From: a candidate division WOR-3 bacterium
Lineage (GTDB): Bacteria > Hydrothermota > Tepidihabitantia > Tepidihabitantales > Tepidihabitantaceae
DNA length: 64,000 bases
Assembly: GCA_024653355.1 (NCBI GenBank)
Contig: JANLFQ010000001.1
Location: forward strand, 1,014,576-1,078,575
Direction of reading: 5' to 3'
Made by a program: the position numbers and the translations under genes. Each line of letters opens with the position of its first letter. Within the stretch, counting starts at the first letter, position 1. The notes under the pieces were generated by a model that was given only the letters and a program-made list of their open reading frames with translations, was not told where the DNA came from and made no database searches. Positions 1-8,093 of this stretch are shown here, piece by piece.

Positions 1-311
1 GCTGGACCAAGCCGCTGGGCAAGTACCACCACTACCGGCAACTCCATCATATACGCCATATTGATCGACTCGAGCATCAGGGCAAAGCCGGGGAATGATG
101 TTGCCGTCACCGGCAGCAGTCCGGTCGCAGAAAAACCGCACAGCCACTGCATCGTGGTGATTTCATCAGGCGCGCTGAGCGCCGCCGGAAACCGCATAAT
201 TGCGTAGCGGTAAAGAAGATTTGCCGGGGTAATTGGATAACCGACAAACACATCGGCACCAGCTCGAGCCAGCGACTCGATTATCAGCCGTGAGCCGTCA
301 ATTAAAACCAT
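1..311 (-). CDS. 2-oxoacid:ferredoxin oxidoreductase, alpha subunit (N-terminal part only)
   Basis: The gene runs off the left edge of the window; 103 codons are present, from an ATG at 311. The translated start contains GADVFVGYPITPANLLYRYA, the YPITP pyrimidine-binding motif of the alpha (or gamma-alpha) chain of pyruvate/2-oxoglutarate:ferredoxin oxidoreductases, followed by TSFPGFALMLESINMAYMME, also typical of this domain. These enzymes oxidise a 2-oxoacid to an acyl-CoA with ferredoxin as acceptor in anaerobes. Which 2-oxoacid is used cannot be told from this fragment; the sequence resembles KorA-like chains. An in-frame TGA lies shortly upstream and no other start codon intervenes. It follows purB on the same strand after 48 bases. 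Confidence 0.8.
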   Translation of the reverse strand, partial: MVLIDGSRLIIESLARAGADVFVGYPITPANLLYRYAIMRFPAALSAPDEITTMQWLCGFSATGLLPVTATSFPGFALMLESINMAYMMELPVVVVLAQRLGP

Positions 312-359
312 ACCCGAGAATGCTTCGCCTCGCCCAAGCGATGAGGAGAAGGCTCAATT

Positions 360-1679
360 TTACCCCTGACCTTTTGCCCCTCTGCCCGGCAAAAGCCCAA
401 GTCGCCGGTAAACCGCCTTAACATTCTTCAAAAGTCGCTTGATGTCAAACACCCGTTCCAGCTCTTCCGGTGTTAATAACCTCTGGACCTGCCGGTTCTG
501 CCGTGCCCGCTCGGGAAACCTTTCGCCCCGTGCCGTTGCCTCAAAGGCAAGTTTTTGAACCAGCCGGTACGCACGGGTGCGACTCAGCCCCTTTTCCACC
601 AGCGCTGAAAGCAAAGACTGGGAGTAAAATGTCTCCCCGGATAAAACCAAATTCCTTTTCATCTTCTCCTCATCGACCACCAGTCCGGCAAGCACCTTGT
701 TCATCTGACGCAGACAGTAATGCAGCAAAATGAACCCTTCAGGAATAACGATTCTCTCAGCCGCGGAGTTGGTCAGGTCCCGCTCGTGCCACAGGGCGAT
801 GTTCTCGAGCGACACCAGTGCATAGCCGCGAATCACCCGGACCAGAGAACAGACCCGCTCGCAGACAATTGGGTTCTTCTTGTGGGGCATCGCGGATGAG
901 CCCGCCTGACCTTTCCCAAACGGTTCTCCCAGTTCACCGATTTCGGTCCGCTGCAGATTTCTTATTTCGGTTGCGATGCGTTCCAATCCACCGGCAATCA
1001 GTGCGATGGTAAGCAGGGTTGATGCATGTCGGTCCCGGGGAATAACCTGCGTCGAAACCGGCTCCACCTTCAAACCCAGACGCTTAAGCACCTCTCTTTC
1101 CACTTCAGGGGGGAGTATCGTATAGGCACCGACAACCCCGGAAATCTTCCCGTAACCAATATCCTCCTTTGCCCGGCGCGCCCGCTCAATACCCCGCGCA
1201 ACCTCTGCCAGCCAGGAAAGGCATTTTAGACCGAAGGTAATCGGCTCGGCGTGGACGCCATGCGTCCTGCCCATCATCGGCGTGTCCTGATACTCAATCG
1301 CCAACCGGACAACGGTCGCCTTTAACTCCTCAAGCGCTGTTATGACAACCTCCCAGGCACGAGTACAACGCAACGCCAGCGCCGTATCCACAACATCGTA
1401 AGAAGTCAGCCCATAATGAACAAACCGCCCCCACTCACCAATACTTCGGGCAACACTGCGGGTAAAGGCAATCACATCGTGATTGGTAATTTTTTCAAAC
1501 CGCTCAATCTCCTTGACCTTAAAACTGGCACGCTGGATGGCGCGCGCTGCCTCCTTTGGGATAATCCCCATCTCTGCCTGAACGGTTGCCACCGCCTTCT
1601 CAACCTCAAGCCAGGAGCCGAATTTTGCCTCTTCGCTCCAGAGTTGTGCCATTTCCGGGGTTGTATATCTCAAACTCAT
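360..1679 (-). CDS. purB: Adenylosuccinate lyase
   Basis: Purine biosynthesis enzyme that cleaves SAICAR to AICAR and adenylosuccinate to AMP, releasing fumarate. The protein has the fumarase/aspartase superfamily signature GSSAMPHKKNP around residues 260-270, the TSYDVVDTA block near residue 95 and GRTHGVHAEPITFG near residue 140. At about 439 residues it is full length for the short bacterial PurB type. I prefer the ATG at 1679, which shares a base with the stop codon of the upstream protease gene (TAATG); a GTG two codons earlier at 1685 is also in frame. It is translationally coupled to the HtrA gene, which is not an obvious functional partner. Confidence 0.95.
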   Translation of the reverse strand: MSLRYTTPEMAQLWSEEAKFGSWLEVEKAVATVQAEMGIIPKEAARAIQRASFKVKEIERFEKITNHDVIAFTRSVARSIGEWGRFVHYGLTSYDVVDTALALRCTRAWEVVITALEELKATVVRLAIEYQDTPMMGRTHGVHAEPITFGLKCLSWLAEVARGIERARRAKEDIGYGKISGVVGAYTILPPEVEREVLKRLGLKVEPVSTQVIPRDRHASTLLTIALIAGGLERIATEIRNLQRTEIGELGEPFGKGQAGSSAMPHKKNPIVCERVCSLVRVIRGYALVSLENIALWHERDLTNSAAERIVIPEGFILLHYCLRQMNKVLAGLVVDEEKMKRNLVLSGETFYSQSLLSALVEKGLSRTRAYRLVQKLAFEATARGERFPERARQNRQVQRLLTPEELERVFDIKRLLKNVKAVYRRLGLLPGRGAKGQG

Positions 1680-2812
1680 TACCACTGGTACAGAATCCTT
1701 AACTGTTCACCCTGGCGGTCAATTACCAGGTCGATAAAACGCCCCTGCCGGTCGATACGCTCCTTCAAACTGCGCGCACCATCAACCACCTTGCCGTTGC
1801 TCAAAAGAATCACATCACCCGGCATTAAACCAATCTTCTCCGCGATACTGTTACTCTTTACCTCTACCATCACCACCCCTTTCTTATGGGCGATGCCGAA
1901 TCTCGTCCGCAGTGCCGGATTGATGTCCGCAACCACCGCCCCAATCCTCGTGGCAAACTTTTCGTAATCGCTTGATGCCTGACCCAGCGCCTCATCGATA
2001 AACCGTTTTACCTCATTTATCGGTCGGGCAAAGCCGACCCCTTCTGAACCACCGGCATGAGAGAAGATAAAGGTGTTAATCCCGATAACCTCGCCCAGCG
2101 CATTGACCAGCGGACCTCCAGAATTGCCAGGGTTAATTGCCGCATCGGTCTGAATCATATCGGTATAAACCGCATTGCCCCGGCCCGACTTAATGTCGCG
2201 GTGCAACGCCGATATCACACCAACCGTAACGGTCGGCTGGGCGTCCTCCATCAGAAACCCAAACGGGTTACCAATCGCAATCGCCCATTCGCCAATCATC
2301 AAGTCGTCAGAGTTACCGAGCGTCGCAACTGGCAAATTCCCCCCCGGAATCTTCAAAAGCGCCAGGTCGCGGTCCAGGTCCACCGCCACCAGTTCCGCCT
2401 CAAAACTGCGATTGTCCGGCAGCGTTACCTTAATCCGGGTAGCGTTGTTAACCACATGGGCATTAGTCACAATGTACCCGCGCTGGTCAACAATTACCCC
2501 CGAGCCCATCGATTTAATCTCCTGCCGGAATGTGTGGCGGGGGAAAAAGTCCCGGAAGAAGTCGTCAAACCCAAAGATGCCAAAAGGCTCATAACTCACC
2601 ACCCGGGTCTGAGTCACTACGACCGAAACCACCGCCGGACTTACATTTTGGGCGGCAAGAACAATCGCATTAACCCGGGAACGGCTAACATCATCCTGGA
2701 TCGCAGTCCGGGAGACCTTCTGCCGTTCAACCGGTGCCTGAGGCAGCGCGCCGCAGGACACGGGAAAAATCAAACCGACGAGCAAAACAAATTTGATATA
2801 AACCCTGTTCAC
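1679..2812 (-). CDS. HtrA/DegP-type periplasmic serine protease with one PDZ domain
   Basis: Trypsin-fold protease of envelope protein quality control. Residues 1-20 form a hydrophobic export signal ending in a cysteine (PVSC), possibly a lipobox although proline at -3 is not ideal. The catalytic triad is visible as His119 (TNAHVV), Asp149 (DRDLALLK) and Ser231 (GNSGGPL). A single PDZ domain fills roughly residues 285-377, making it DegS/HtrA-like (377 residues) rather than a two-PDZ DegP. The start is a GTG lying 7 bases after a -10 box, so the mRNA is probably leaderless. purB follows with overlapping stop and start codons. Confidence 0.93.
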   Translation of the reverse strand: MNRVYIKFVLLVGLIFPVSCGALPQAPVERQKVSRTAIQDDVSRSRVNAIVLAAQNVSPAVVSVVVTQTRVVSYEPFGIFGFDDFFRDFFPRHTFRQEIKSMGSGVIVDQRGYIVTNAHVVNNATRIKVTLPDNRSFEAELVAVDLDRDLALLKIPGGNLPVATLGNSDDLMIGEWAIAIGNPFGFLMEDAQPTVTVGVISALHRDIKSGRGNAVYTDMIQTDAAINPGNSGGPLVNALGEVIGINTFIFSHAGGSEGVGFARPINEVKRFIDEALGQASSDYEKFATRIGAVVADINPALRTRFGIAHKKGVVMVEVKSNSIAEKIGLMPGDVILLSNGKVVDGARSLKERIDRQGRFIDLVIDRQGEQLRILYQW

Positions 2813-2819
2813 AAAATCC

Positions 2820-2847
2820 AGTTTACCGATGGAAATCCAAGCGTCAA
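2820..2847 (-). promoter_or_regulatory. Leaderless promoter of the htrA-purB unit
   Basis: On the minus strand: TTGACG (2847-2842), 16 bp, TAAACT (2825-2820), then 7 bases to the GTG start at 2812. There is no room for a Shine-Dalgarno site. It diverges from the rpmH promoter about 45 bp away. Confidence 0.65.
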
Positions 2848-2891
2848 GAAAGATGTCTAATCCAATACCGGTGTGCCTTCCTCTCCTTAAC

Positions 2892-2919
2892 TTGACTCAA
2901 CTCAAAACTTACTTATAAT
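2892..2919 (+). promoter_or_regulatory. Promoter of the rpmH operon
   Basis: TTGACT (2892-2897), 16 bp, TATAAT (2914-2919). Unlike the leaderless units here, it is followed by a Shine-Dalgarno AAAGGA at 2925-2930, six bases before the rpmH ATG. It likely drives the whole nine-gene operon to argS. Confidence 0.75.
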
Positions 2920-2936
2920 CCGCTAAAGGACAAACT

Positions 2937-3074
2937 ATGCCAAAAAGAACTTATCAACCATCAAAGATTCATCGCAAGCGCACCCATGGCTTTCGCGCCC
3001 GGATGAGAAAAGTCGGCGGCAGACGGGTGCTCAGCAATCGTCGGCGTAAAGGCCGTCGTCGTCTGACCGTATGA
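2937..3074 (+). CDS. rpmH: Ribosomal protein L34
   Basis: A 45-residue basic protein beginning [19 protein letters not shown] and ending GRRRLTV, the standard L34 sequence of the large ribosomal subunit. It is exactly the family length. As in most bacteria it heads the rpmH-rnpA-yidD-yidC-jag-mnmE cluster. Shine-Dalgarno AAAGGA precedes the ATG by six bases. It was identified by translating the DNA directly, because no start-to-stop frame of more than 60 residues marks it. Confidence 0.98.
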   Translation: MPKRTYQPSKIHRKRTHGFRARMRKVGGRRVLSNRRRKGRRRLTV

Positions 3075-3107
3075 GTCGAACGGTGCCCGTAAGGCACATT
3101 CCGATCT

Positions 3108-3605
3108 ATGCGCGAGAGCCTGAAACGAGAGGAGATTGTCCGGGGTCACCGGCTACTCATGGCGCTTGTCCGCTCCGGCAAAAAGGTGAGCGGCAATGCC
3201 CTTATCCTCTCTTTCCATCAACAGCCTGAACACAACCAGGAATCTATCCCGCCTTGTCGGGTTGCAATCCATTTAAGCAAAAAAATCAAGGGTGCGGTGG
3301 TCCGGAACCGGCTCAAGCGCCGGCTCCGGGAAATCTTTCGCCGTAACAAAAACTGGTTCTCTCCCGGGTTTGACTATCTAATTCAGGCTCGTCCCAGTGC
3401 GGTTCACCTGACCTTTGACCAGTTAAAACACGAACTCCAACACCTTGCCTGCGCCACTAACTTTTCTTCCCCTAATAAAACTCTTTCCCCGTCCTTGATG
3501 GAGGGAAACAAAAGGGATGGTGCCAATTATTGTACAAACGCCATTAACCCAACAAAACCGGTTGTTTACAAACAAGGAAGCGGCAATGCTCAAAACCCTG
3601 CTTAA
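3108..3605 (+). CDS. rnpA: Ribonuclease P protein component
   Basis: Protein cofactor of RNase P, which removes the 5' leader from tRNA precursors. The family signature is present as RVAIHLSKKIKGAVVRNRLK followed by RRLREIFRRN (about residues 51-80), and the N-terminus MRESLKREEIVRGHRL matches the usual opening. At 165 residues it is longer than the usual 110-130. The last 40 residues are low-complexity and polar, and the gene overlaps the start of yidD by 20 bases, so the tail may simply be a drifting 3' end. No strong Shine-Dalgarno site precedes the ATG at 3108; translation may be coupled to rpmH 33 bases upstream. Confidence 0.92.
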   Translation: MRESLKREEIVRGHRLLMALVRSGKKVSGNALILSFHQQPEHNQESIPPCRVAIHLSKKIKGAVVRNRLKRRLREIFRRNKNWFSPGFDYLIQARPSAVHLTFDQLKHELQHLACATNFSSPNKTLSPSLMEGNKRDGANYCTNAINPTKPVVYKQGSGNAQNPA

Positions 3606-3828
3606 ACTGCTAATCCGGCTCTACCAATGGACCCTGGGCACCGTTCTGCCCAACTCCTGCCGATTCACCCCCACCTGCTCCCATTACGCCCTTCAGGCGC
3701 TCGACAAACACGGCGTCGGCACCGGCATCCTGCTTACCGTCCGGCGTCTATTACGCTGCCACCCCTTTTCTGCCGGTGGCTACGACCCGGTGCCCGAAAA
3801 AACCCAATTAAAAGGAGTAAAAAAATGA
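3586..3828 (+). CDS. yidD: YidD membrane protein insertion efficiency factor
   Basis: An 80-residue protein starting MLKTLLKLLIRLYQW, with the YidD core CRFTPTCSHYALQALDKHG and HPFSAGGYDPVP, including the conserved cysteines. YidD sits at the inner face of the membrane and assists Sec/YidC insertion. The frame is open 23 codons further upstream, but the ATG at 3586 has a good Shine-Dalgarno (AAGGAAG, 3574-3580) and the family length. Its stop overlaps the yidC start as ATGA. Confidence 0.94.
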   Translation: MLKTLLKLLIRLYQWTLGTVLPNSCRFTPTCSHYALQALDKHGVGTGILLTVRRLLRCHPFSAGGYDPVPEKTQLKGVKK

Positions 3829-5372
3829 GCGACAACCTGCGAATGTTAATCGGTTTTGCCATCATCGTGCTAATCCTCATCCTCTATCCGATGATTCTGC
3901 CCCGAAAACCAAAGCCACTGCCCGTGCCCGACACCCTCCCGACACCTTCCGCACCTGTGCCCCAGGAAACGGTTGCCCTCACCTTACAACCTGCGGTTCA
4001 ACCTCTGGTCCCGGAAACCACCATCGTGCTGGAAAACCAATTCTTAAAGTTGGGGTTAACCAGCCAGGGCGGCGGAATCAAATCTTGCTATCTGAAACAG
4101 TACCAGGTGCAACTGGTACCGGAAAACAGCACCCTGCTCGCCAACACCGAACTCCTGAATTTACCGGCAACCGTCACCCAGACCGAATCCGCAGTTACCT
4201 TTATCTACAACCTTCCTCAGGGTCAACTGAAAAAGACCTGGGTACTGGGAAAAGATTACACTCTCACTGTCAACTTCGCCGGACTATCTTTCCCAAGCAC
4301 ACTGACATTTGATGCCCGGGCAGGCATTCCAACAACCGAGAAGGAGGTCAAAGAGGACCTCGCCAACTTCCACTTCTACGCCCGCAGCGAAGGCAGGATA
4401 AGTCAGATTGCAACCGCCAGCCTGCGCAAAAAACCGTTTGTTAATAGCGCCGACTGGGTCGGCTTGAAGTCAAAATACTTCTTCCTTGCCTTGGTAAACC
4501 AGACCGGCAAATTTGATTCGGTCCGGGCCGAACCGCTCGCCGACAACCGGATCGGGTTCACTGCTTCCGTAAAAACTCCTAACAGCCCAAACTTCCTCGT
4601 CTATGCCGGGCCAATCGAATACAACCGGCTCCGCTCCTTTCGTCTCGGATTTGAAAATGTTGTCAGTCTGGGCTGGCTCAAACCAATCGCCCTTGCCATC
4701 CTCTACCTCCTGCGCCTGTTCTACAATCTGGTGCGCAACTGGGGCTGGGCAATTGTCCTGTTCTCCTTTCTGATGAAGGCGATTTTCTATCCCCTGTCCC
4801 GCACCCAGATAAGACAGATGCGCCAGTTACAACTTCTCCAGCCCAAGATTGAGGAACTGAAAAAGAAGTACAAAGACGACCCCCAAATGCTCAACCAGGA
4901 GACGATGCGCCTTTACCAAATTTACAAGGTGAACCCGCTCTCCGGTTGCTTACCGCTCCTTGTCCAGATGCCGGTGTTCTTTGCCCTTTACGCCGTCCTG
5001 CGCAACTTCATCGAACTGCGCGGCGCCCACTTCCTTCTCTGGCTCAAAGACCTGTCCCAGCCCGACACCCTATTCGGCCATATCCCCAGGGGCGTGCCGC
5101 TCATCGGCGGGTTTGCCATCGGTCTCCTGCCTATCCTTATGGGAATTTCATTCATTGCCCAGAACCTTATGACCTCAACCGACAAACGCAACTGGGCGAT
5201 GACCATTATCTTTCCGGTCTTCATCACCGCTATTTTCCTCAACCTTTCCAGCGGTCTGCAGTTGTACTGGTTTGTCTATAATATACTCTCGATTCTGGAG
5301 AGTTTAATCGCAACCAAAGGAGGTGCTCTATGGCAGAAAATCAAAAAGTCCCCGAATCTGGGGGTGAGTTAA
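3825..5372 (+). CDS. yidC: Membrane protein insertase YidC
   Basis: A 515-residue insertase for inner-membrane proteins. There is an N-terminal transmembrane anchor (residues about 8-25), a proline-rich linker, a periplasmic beta-sandwich domain to about residue 280, then the conserved 60KD_IMP core with several membrane spans. The core shows GWAIVLFSFLMKAIFYPLS, the charged cytoplasmic hairpin rich in KKKYKDDP, and NPLSGCLPLLVQMPVFFALY. The two-domain layout is that of Gram-negative YidC. The start ATG overlaps the yidD stop and has AAAGGAG upstream; the open frame continues 66 codons further 5' but that part is yidD read in another frame. Confidence 0.97.
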   Translation: MSDNLRMLIGFAIIVLILILYPMILPRKPKPLPVPDTLPTPSAPVPQETVALTLQPAVQPLVPETTIVLENQFLKLGLTSQGGGIKSCYLKQYQVQLVPENSTLLANTELLNLPATVTQTESAVTFIYNLPQGQLKKTWVLGKDYTLTVNFAGLSFPSTLTFDARAGIPTTEKEVKEDLANFHFYARSEGRISQIATASLRKKPFVNSADWVGLKSKYFFLALVNQTGKFDSVRAEPLADNRIGFTASVKTPNSPNFLVYAGPIEYNRLRSFRLGFENVVSLGWLKPIALAILYLLRLFYNLVRNWGWAIVLFSFLMKAIFYPLSRTQIRQMRQLQLLQPKIEELKKKYKDDPQMLNQETMRLYQIYKVNPLSGCLPLLVQMPVFFALYAVLRNFIELRGAHFLLWLKDLSQPDTLFGHIPRGVPLIGGFAIGLLPILMGISFIAQNLMTSTDKRNWAMTIIFPVFITAIFLNLSSGLQLYWFVYNILSILESLIATKGGALWQKIKKSPNLGVS

Positions 5373-5872
5373 CCAACACCGAAACAACCAGGTCCGCTGA
5401 AATGGAGCGGATTGCTCAAGTTGTACAAACACTGATAAACTATCTCGGCGTGCGGGCTAATGTTGAAGTGACCCAGGACGCCCGCGGCTATCTGGCAAAC
5501 ATCAAAACCAAACGGGCGAGTGCGATTCTCATCGGCCGCCGGGGCTCAAACCTCAAGGCGCTCCAGCACCTGGTGCGCACCATTGTCCGCCGCGAGTTCC
5601 CTGATGTTGCGCCAATTCTCGTTGATGTTGCCGGTTATCGCCAGCGCCGTGACAACTTCCTGCGCAAAAAGGCGCTGGCGGTTGCCAAGATTGTTTCCGA
5701 AACCGGCCGGGAGATGGCGCTGGACCTCCTTACTGAAAAAGAGATGGTGGTGGTGCAGGAGGCGCTAAAAGAGATGCCCGGGGTCCGAATCTATGCCGTG
5801 GGCACAGGACCGCGGCGCAATGTCATTATTGCACCAATCGATACCGGACCGCGGCCATCGGATGCAGCCTGA
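5330..5872 (+). CDS. jag: Jag/KhpB RNA-binding protein (KH and R3H domains)
   Basis: A 180-residue single-strand RNA/DNA-binding protein of the SpoIIIJ-associated family, found next to yidC in many bacteria. A KH domain with IGRRGSNLKALQ lies around residues 68-80, followed by an R3H domain (YRQRRDNFLRKKA, about 103-115, through to the C-terminus). The usual Jag_N domain is absent or very short: the first 25 residues are polar and disordered-looking. The ATG at 5330 has a strong AAAGGAGG site and lies 43 bases inside the yidC end. Confidence 0.92.
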   Translation: MAENQKVPESGGELTNTETTRSAEMERIAQVVQTLINYLGVRANVEVTQDARGYLANIKTKRASAILIGRRGSNLKALQHLVRTIVRREFPDVAPILVDVAGYRQRRDNFLRKKALAVAKIVSETGREMALDLLTEKEMVVVQEALKEMPGVRIYAVGTGPRRNVIIAPIDTGPRPSDAA

Positions 5873-7196
5873 CACTATTGTTGCGCCGGCAACACCCGCC
5901 GGGGTCAGCGCCCTTGCGGTCGTTCGGATATCAGGACCCAGAACCCGTTCGATCCTGCGCCGTCTCGTGCCCGACTTTCCCCTCAAAAAAGGGCGCACCC
6001 CGATTGTAAAAGTCACCTGGCTCAAAGACGAAAAAAAACAGCCGGTTGACCAGGTAGTGATAACCTTATTTCCCGGACCGCACTCCTACACCGGCGAGGA
6101 CCTTGCCGAAATCTCCTGCCATGGCAGCCCCTTGATTATTGACCTCATCGTCAGTCTGTGCCAGCGCTATGGCTGTCGAACTGCCGAACCGGGTGAGTTC
6201 ACCCGCCGCGCCGTCCTCAACGGCAAACTCACCCTTTCCCGGGCTGAGGCGCTCGGTGCACTTGTCTACGCCAGCAACCTTCAGGCACACCGCTCCCTCA
6301 TCGCCGCCTATCAGGGTGCGACCAGCCGGTTTGTCAATCAACTCGGCGCAGAATTACGCCAGCTCTACTCCTTTACCGAATACCTCCTCGGATTTGACGA
6401 ACAAGAACAAATAAACGCCACCCCGCTCAACAAACAAACAAGAGAACTCATCACCCAGCTCAACCGGACGCTCCAACAGGCAGAACAGAACCGTTTTCTC
6501 TTTGAACCGGCGCGGGTGACAATTATCGGCCGCCCCAATGTCGGCAAATCGAGCCTGTTCAATCGCCTCCTCGGTGCAGAACGGGCAATCATCAGCCCCA
6601 TCCCCGGCACAACTCGCGACTACCTTGACGCCACCACAACGCTCAACGGCGTTACCATCCGGCTCATCGACACCTGCGGCTTTGACCCTAAAACCAAAAA
6701 CCCCTTGACCCGGCTCGGCACCCGCAAAACCGAAATCGCCCTCAAAAACAGCGACCTCCTCATTGTGGTGTTTGACGGCTCGGAACGGGCGCGGGCGCAA
6801 GACCGGGCGATTCTTGCCTTAACCGAAAATTTCCCTAAAATTTATGTTATCAACAAGAGCGACCTCAACCGTCATCTTGAACAAAACCTTTTACCCCGCA
6901 CGGCAATCGCTCTGTCGTGCAAAACCGGTGCCGGCATCAACCGGTTAAAAAAGGCGCTCGCCCGCCGTCTGCAAGTTTCTGCGCTAAGCTCAGTTTGCCC
7001 AATCATCAACCGACGCCAGATTGAGGCGCTCGTCACCTGCCGCAACCACCTCCACGCCAGCCTTTCAAGCCCGGACCTCGAAACCCGCAGTTTGGAAATC
7101 CGTGCGGCGCTTGACGCCCTCGCCACAATCGACCAGCCGCTTACCAGTGAAGAGGTGCTCGACCGCATCTTTGAAAACTTCTGCGTTGGCAAATGA
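5862..7196 (+). CDS. mnmE: tRNA modification GTPase MnmE
   Basis: Partner of MnmG in forming the 5-carboxymethylaminomethyl group on wobble U34 of tRNAs. Residues 1-120 are the formyl-tetrahydrofolate-binding domain (DTIVAPATPAGVSALAVVRI). The G domain inserted in the helical domain has the P-loop GRPNVGKS at 223-230, a GTTRDY switch and NKSD. The protein ends with the family C-terminal motif FCVGK, whose cysteine is needed for activity. The length of 444 residues is normal. I chose the ATG at 5862, 11 bases inside jag, because the protein then starts MQPDTIVAP as the family does; the frame is open a further 23 codons upstream. Confidence 0.97.
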   Translation: MQPDTIVAPATPAGVSALAVVRISGPRTRSILRRLVPDFPLKKGRTPIVKVTWLKDEKKQPVDQVVITLFPGPHSYTGEDLAEISCHGSPLIIDLIVSLCQRYGCRTAEPGEFTRRAVLNGKLTLSRAEALGALVYASNLQAHRSLIAAYQGATSRFVNQLGAELRQLYSFTEYLLGFDEQEQINATPLNKQTRELITQLNRTLQQAEQNRFLFEPARVTIIGRPNVGKSSLFNRLLGAERAIISPIPGTTRDYLDATTTLNGVTIRLIDTCGFDPKTKNPLTRLGTRKTEIALKNSDLLIVVFDGSERARAQDRAILALTENFPKIYVINKSDLNRHLEQNLLPRTAIALSCKTGAGINRLKKALARRLQVSALSSVCPIINRRQIEALVTCRNHLHASLSSPDLETRSLEIRAALDALATIDQPLTSEEVLDRIFENFCVGK

Positions 7197-7618
7197 TTGA
7201 ACAGATTCTCCTCTGGCTTGACGACAGCGCCGCCGCCCGTGCCGCTGCCACCTGGGCACTGAACCTTGCCCAGCACCTTTCGGCTCGGGTTTACGCCCTC
7301 TACATCCTGCCCCCGGAACACAAACCGGCAACATCCCGCACCCGAAAAGTAAGTACCGAAAAAGAGGAAAAAGCCTGGGAACTTCTCTATGAAGTTGAGG
7401 ACGAGGCGTTTAACCAGAATGTCCGGATTTCATTACTTCTCGAATCGGGCGAACCGCTGGAGCGGTTTCGGGAAATTCTCACCGGTTACAACCCGGACCT
7501 GATTGTCGTGGGCACCGCTGGTCCGCTCTCATCCGAAGAAATTATCCGACAATCACCCCAACCGGTGGTGTTTGTCAAAAAAACACCCGCCCATGCGGGA
7601 AACAACAAGGAGGATTGA
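7193..7618 (+). CDS. Universal stress protein (UspA) family
   Basis: A 141-residue Usp-fold protein: hydrophobic strand at the N-terminus (IEQILLWLDDS), helix, strand RVYALYIL, and the C-terminal NPDLIVVGTAG strand typical of the family. The usual ATP-binding G-x2-G-x9-G-S/T motif is not intact (GTAGPLSSEE follows the strand), so nucleotide binding is doubtful. Start and mnmE stop overlap as ATGA; the stop overlaps the next start as TGATG. Position next to a PTS-type regulator suggests a signalling role, but this is inference. Confidence 0.8.
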   Translation: MIEQILLWLDDSAAARAAATWALNLAQHLSARVYALYILPPEHKPATSRTRKVSTEKEEKAWELLYEVEDEAFNQNVRISLLLESGEPLERFREILTGYNPDLIVVGTAGPLSSEEIIRQSPQPVVFVKKTPAHAGNNKED

Positions 7619-8082
7619 TGCTGAAAAAGGTTTCAGAACTACTTCCCCGTACGGCTGTAATTCTCGAACTTGCCGCCCGAGAAAAAGGGGCGGTGATCAA
7701 AGAACTTGCCGCCCCGCTTATTCAAGCCGGGTTTGTCACCGACGAAAACCAGTTTGTCAGCGCCATTCTGCGCCGGGAAAACTTGGAGAGTACCGGCATC
7801 GGCTTTGGTGTGGCAATTCCCCACGCCCGCACCGACGCCGCCGTTACCACCGTTCTTGCCTTTGGCCGTTCCAGCGCTGGCGTTGACTTCTCCTCGCTCG
7901 ACGGCAAACCCTCCCATTTAATCTTCCTCATCGCCTCACCCGAGACGATGAAACGGGAGTACATCTGGACCCTTGCCAAACTGTCCAGTTTGCTGCGCCG
8001 CGATGAGGTGCGCACCGGGCTCCTCAAAGCCCAGACGGTTGATGAAGTTTACGCGCTGATCGAGCGTTACGAACGGTATTAA
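7618..8082 (+). CDS. PTS EIIA type-2 (PtsN-like) domain protein
   Basis: A 154-residue single-domain protein with the EIIA fructose/mannitol fold. The phosphorylatable histidine is visible as His69 in GVAIPHARTD, and TVLAFGRSSAGVDF plus HLIFLIASPE are family blocks. With no sugar transporter genes nearby it is more likely a PtsN-like regulator than a transport component. The ATG at 7618 overlaps the usp stop (TGATG); the codon before it is TTG, in frame. Confidence 0.85.
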   Translation: MLKKVSELLPRTAVILELAAREKGAVIKELAAPLIQAGFVTDENQFVSAILRRENLESTGIGFGVAIPHARTDAAVTTVLAFGRSSAGVDFSSLDGKPSHLIFLIASPETMKREYIWTLAKLSSLLRRDEVRTGLLKAQTVDEVYALIERYERY

Positions 8083-8093
8083 AAACTGCGGTA

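Noticed and set aside
2057-2860. 267-codon plus-strand frame over htrA
   Set aside because: Antisense shadow of a clearly real protease gene; its sequence has no recognisable features.
3627-3824. 66-codon upstream extension of yidC
   Set aside because: It is yidD read in another frame; the ATG at 3825 has AAAGGAG and overlaps the yidD stop.
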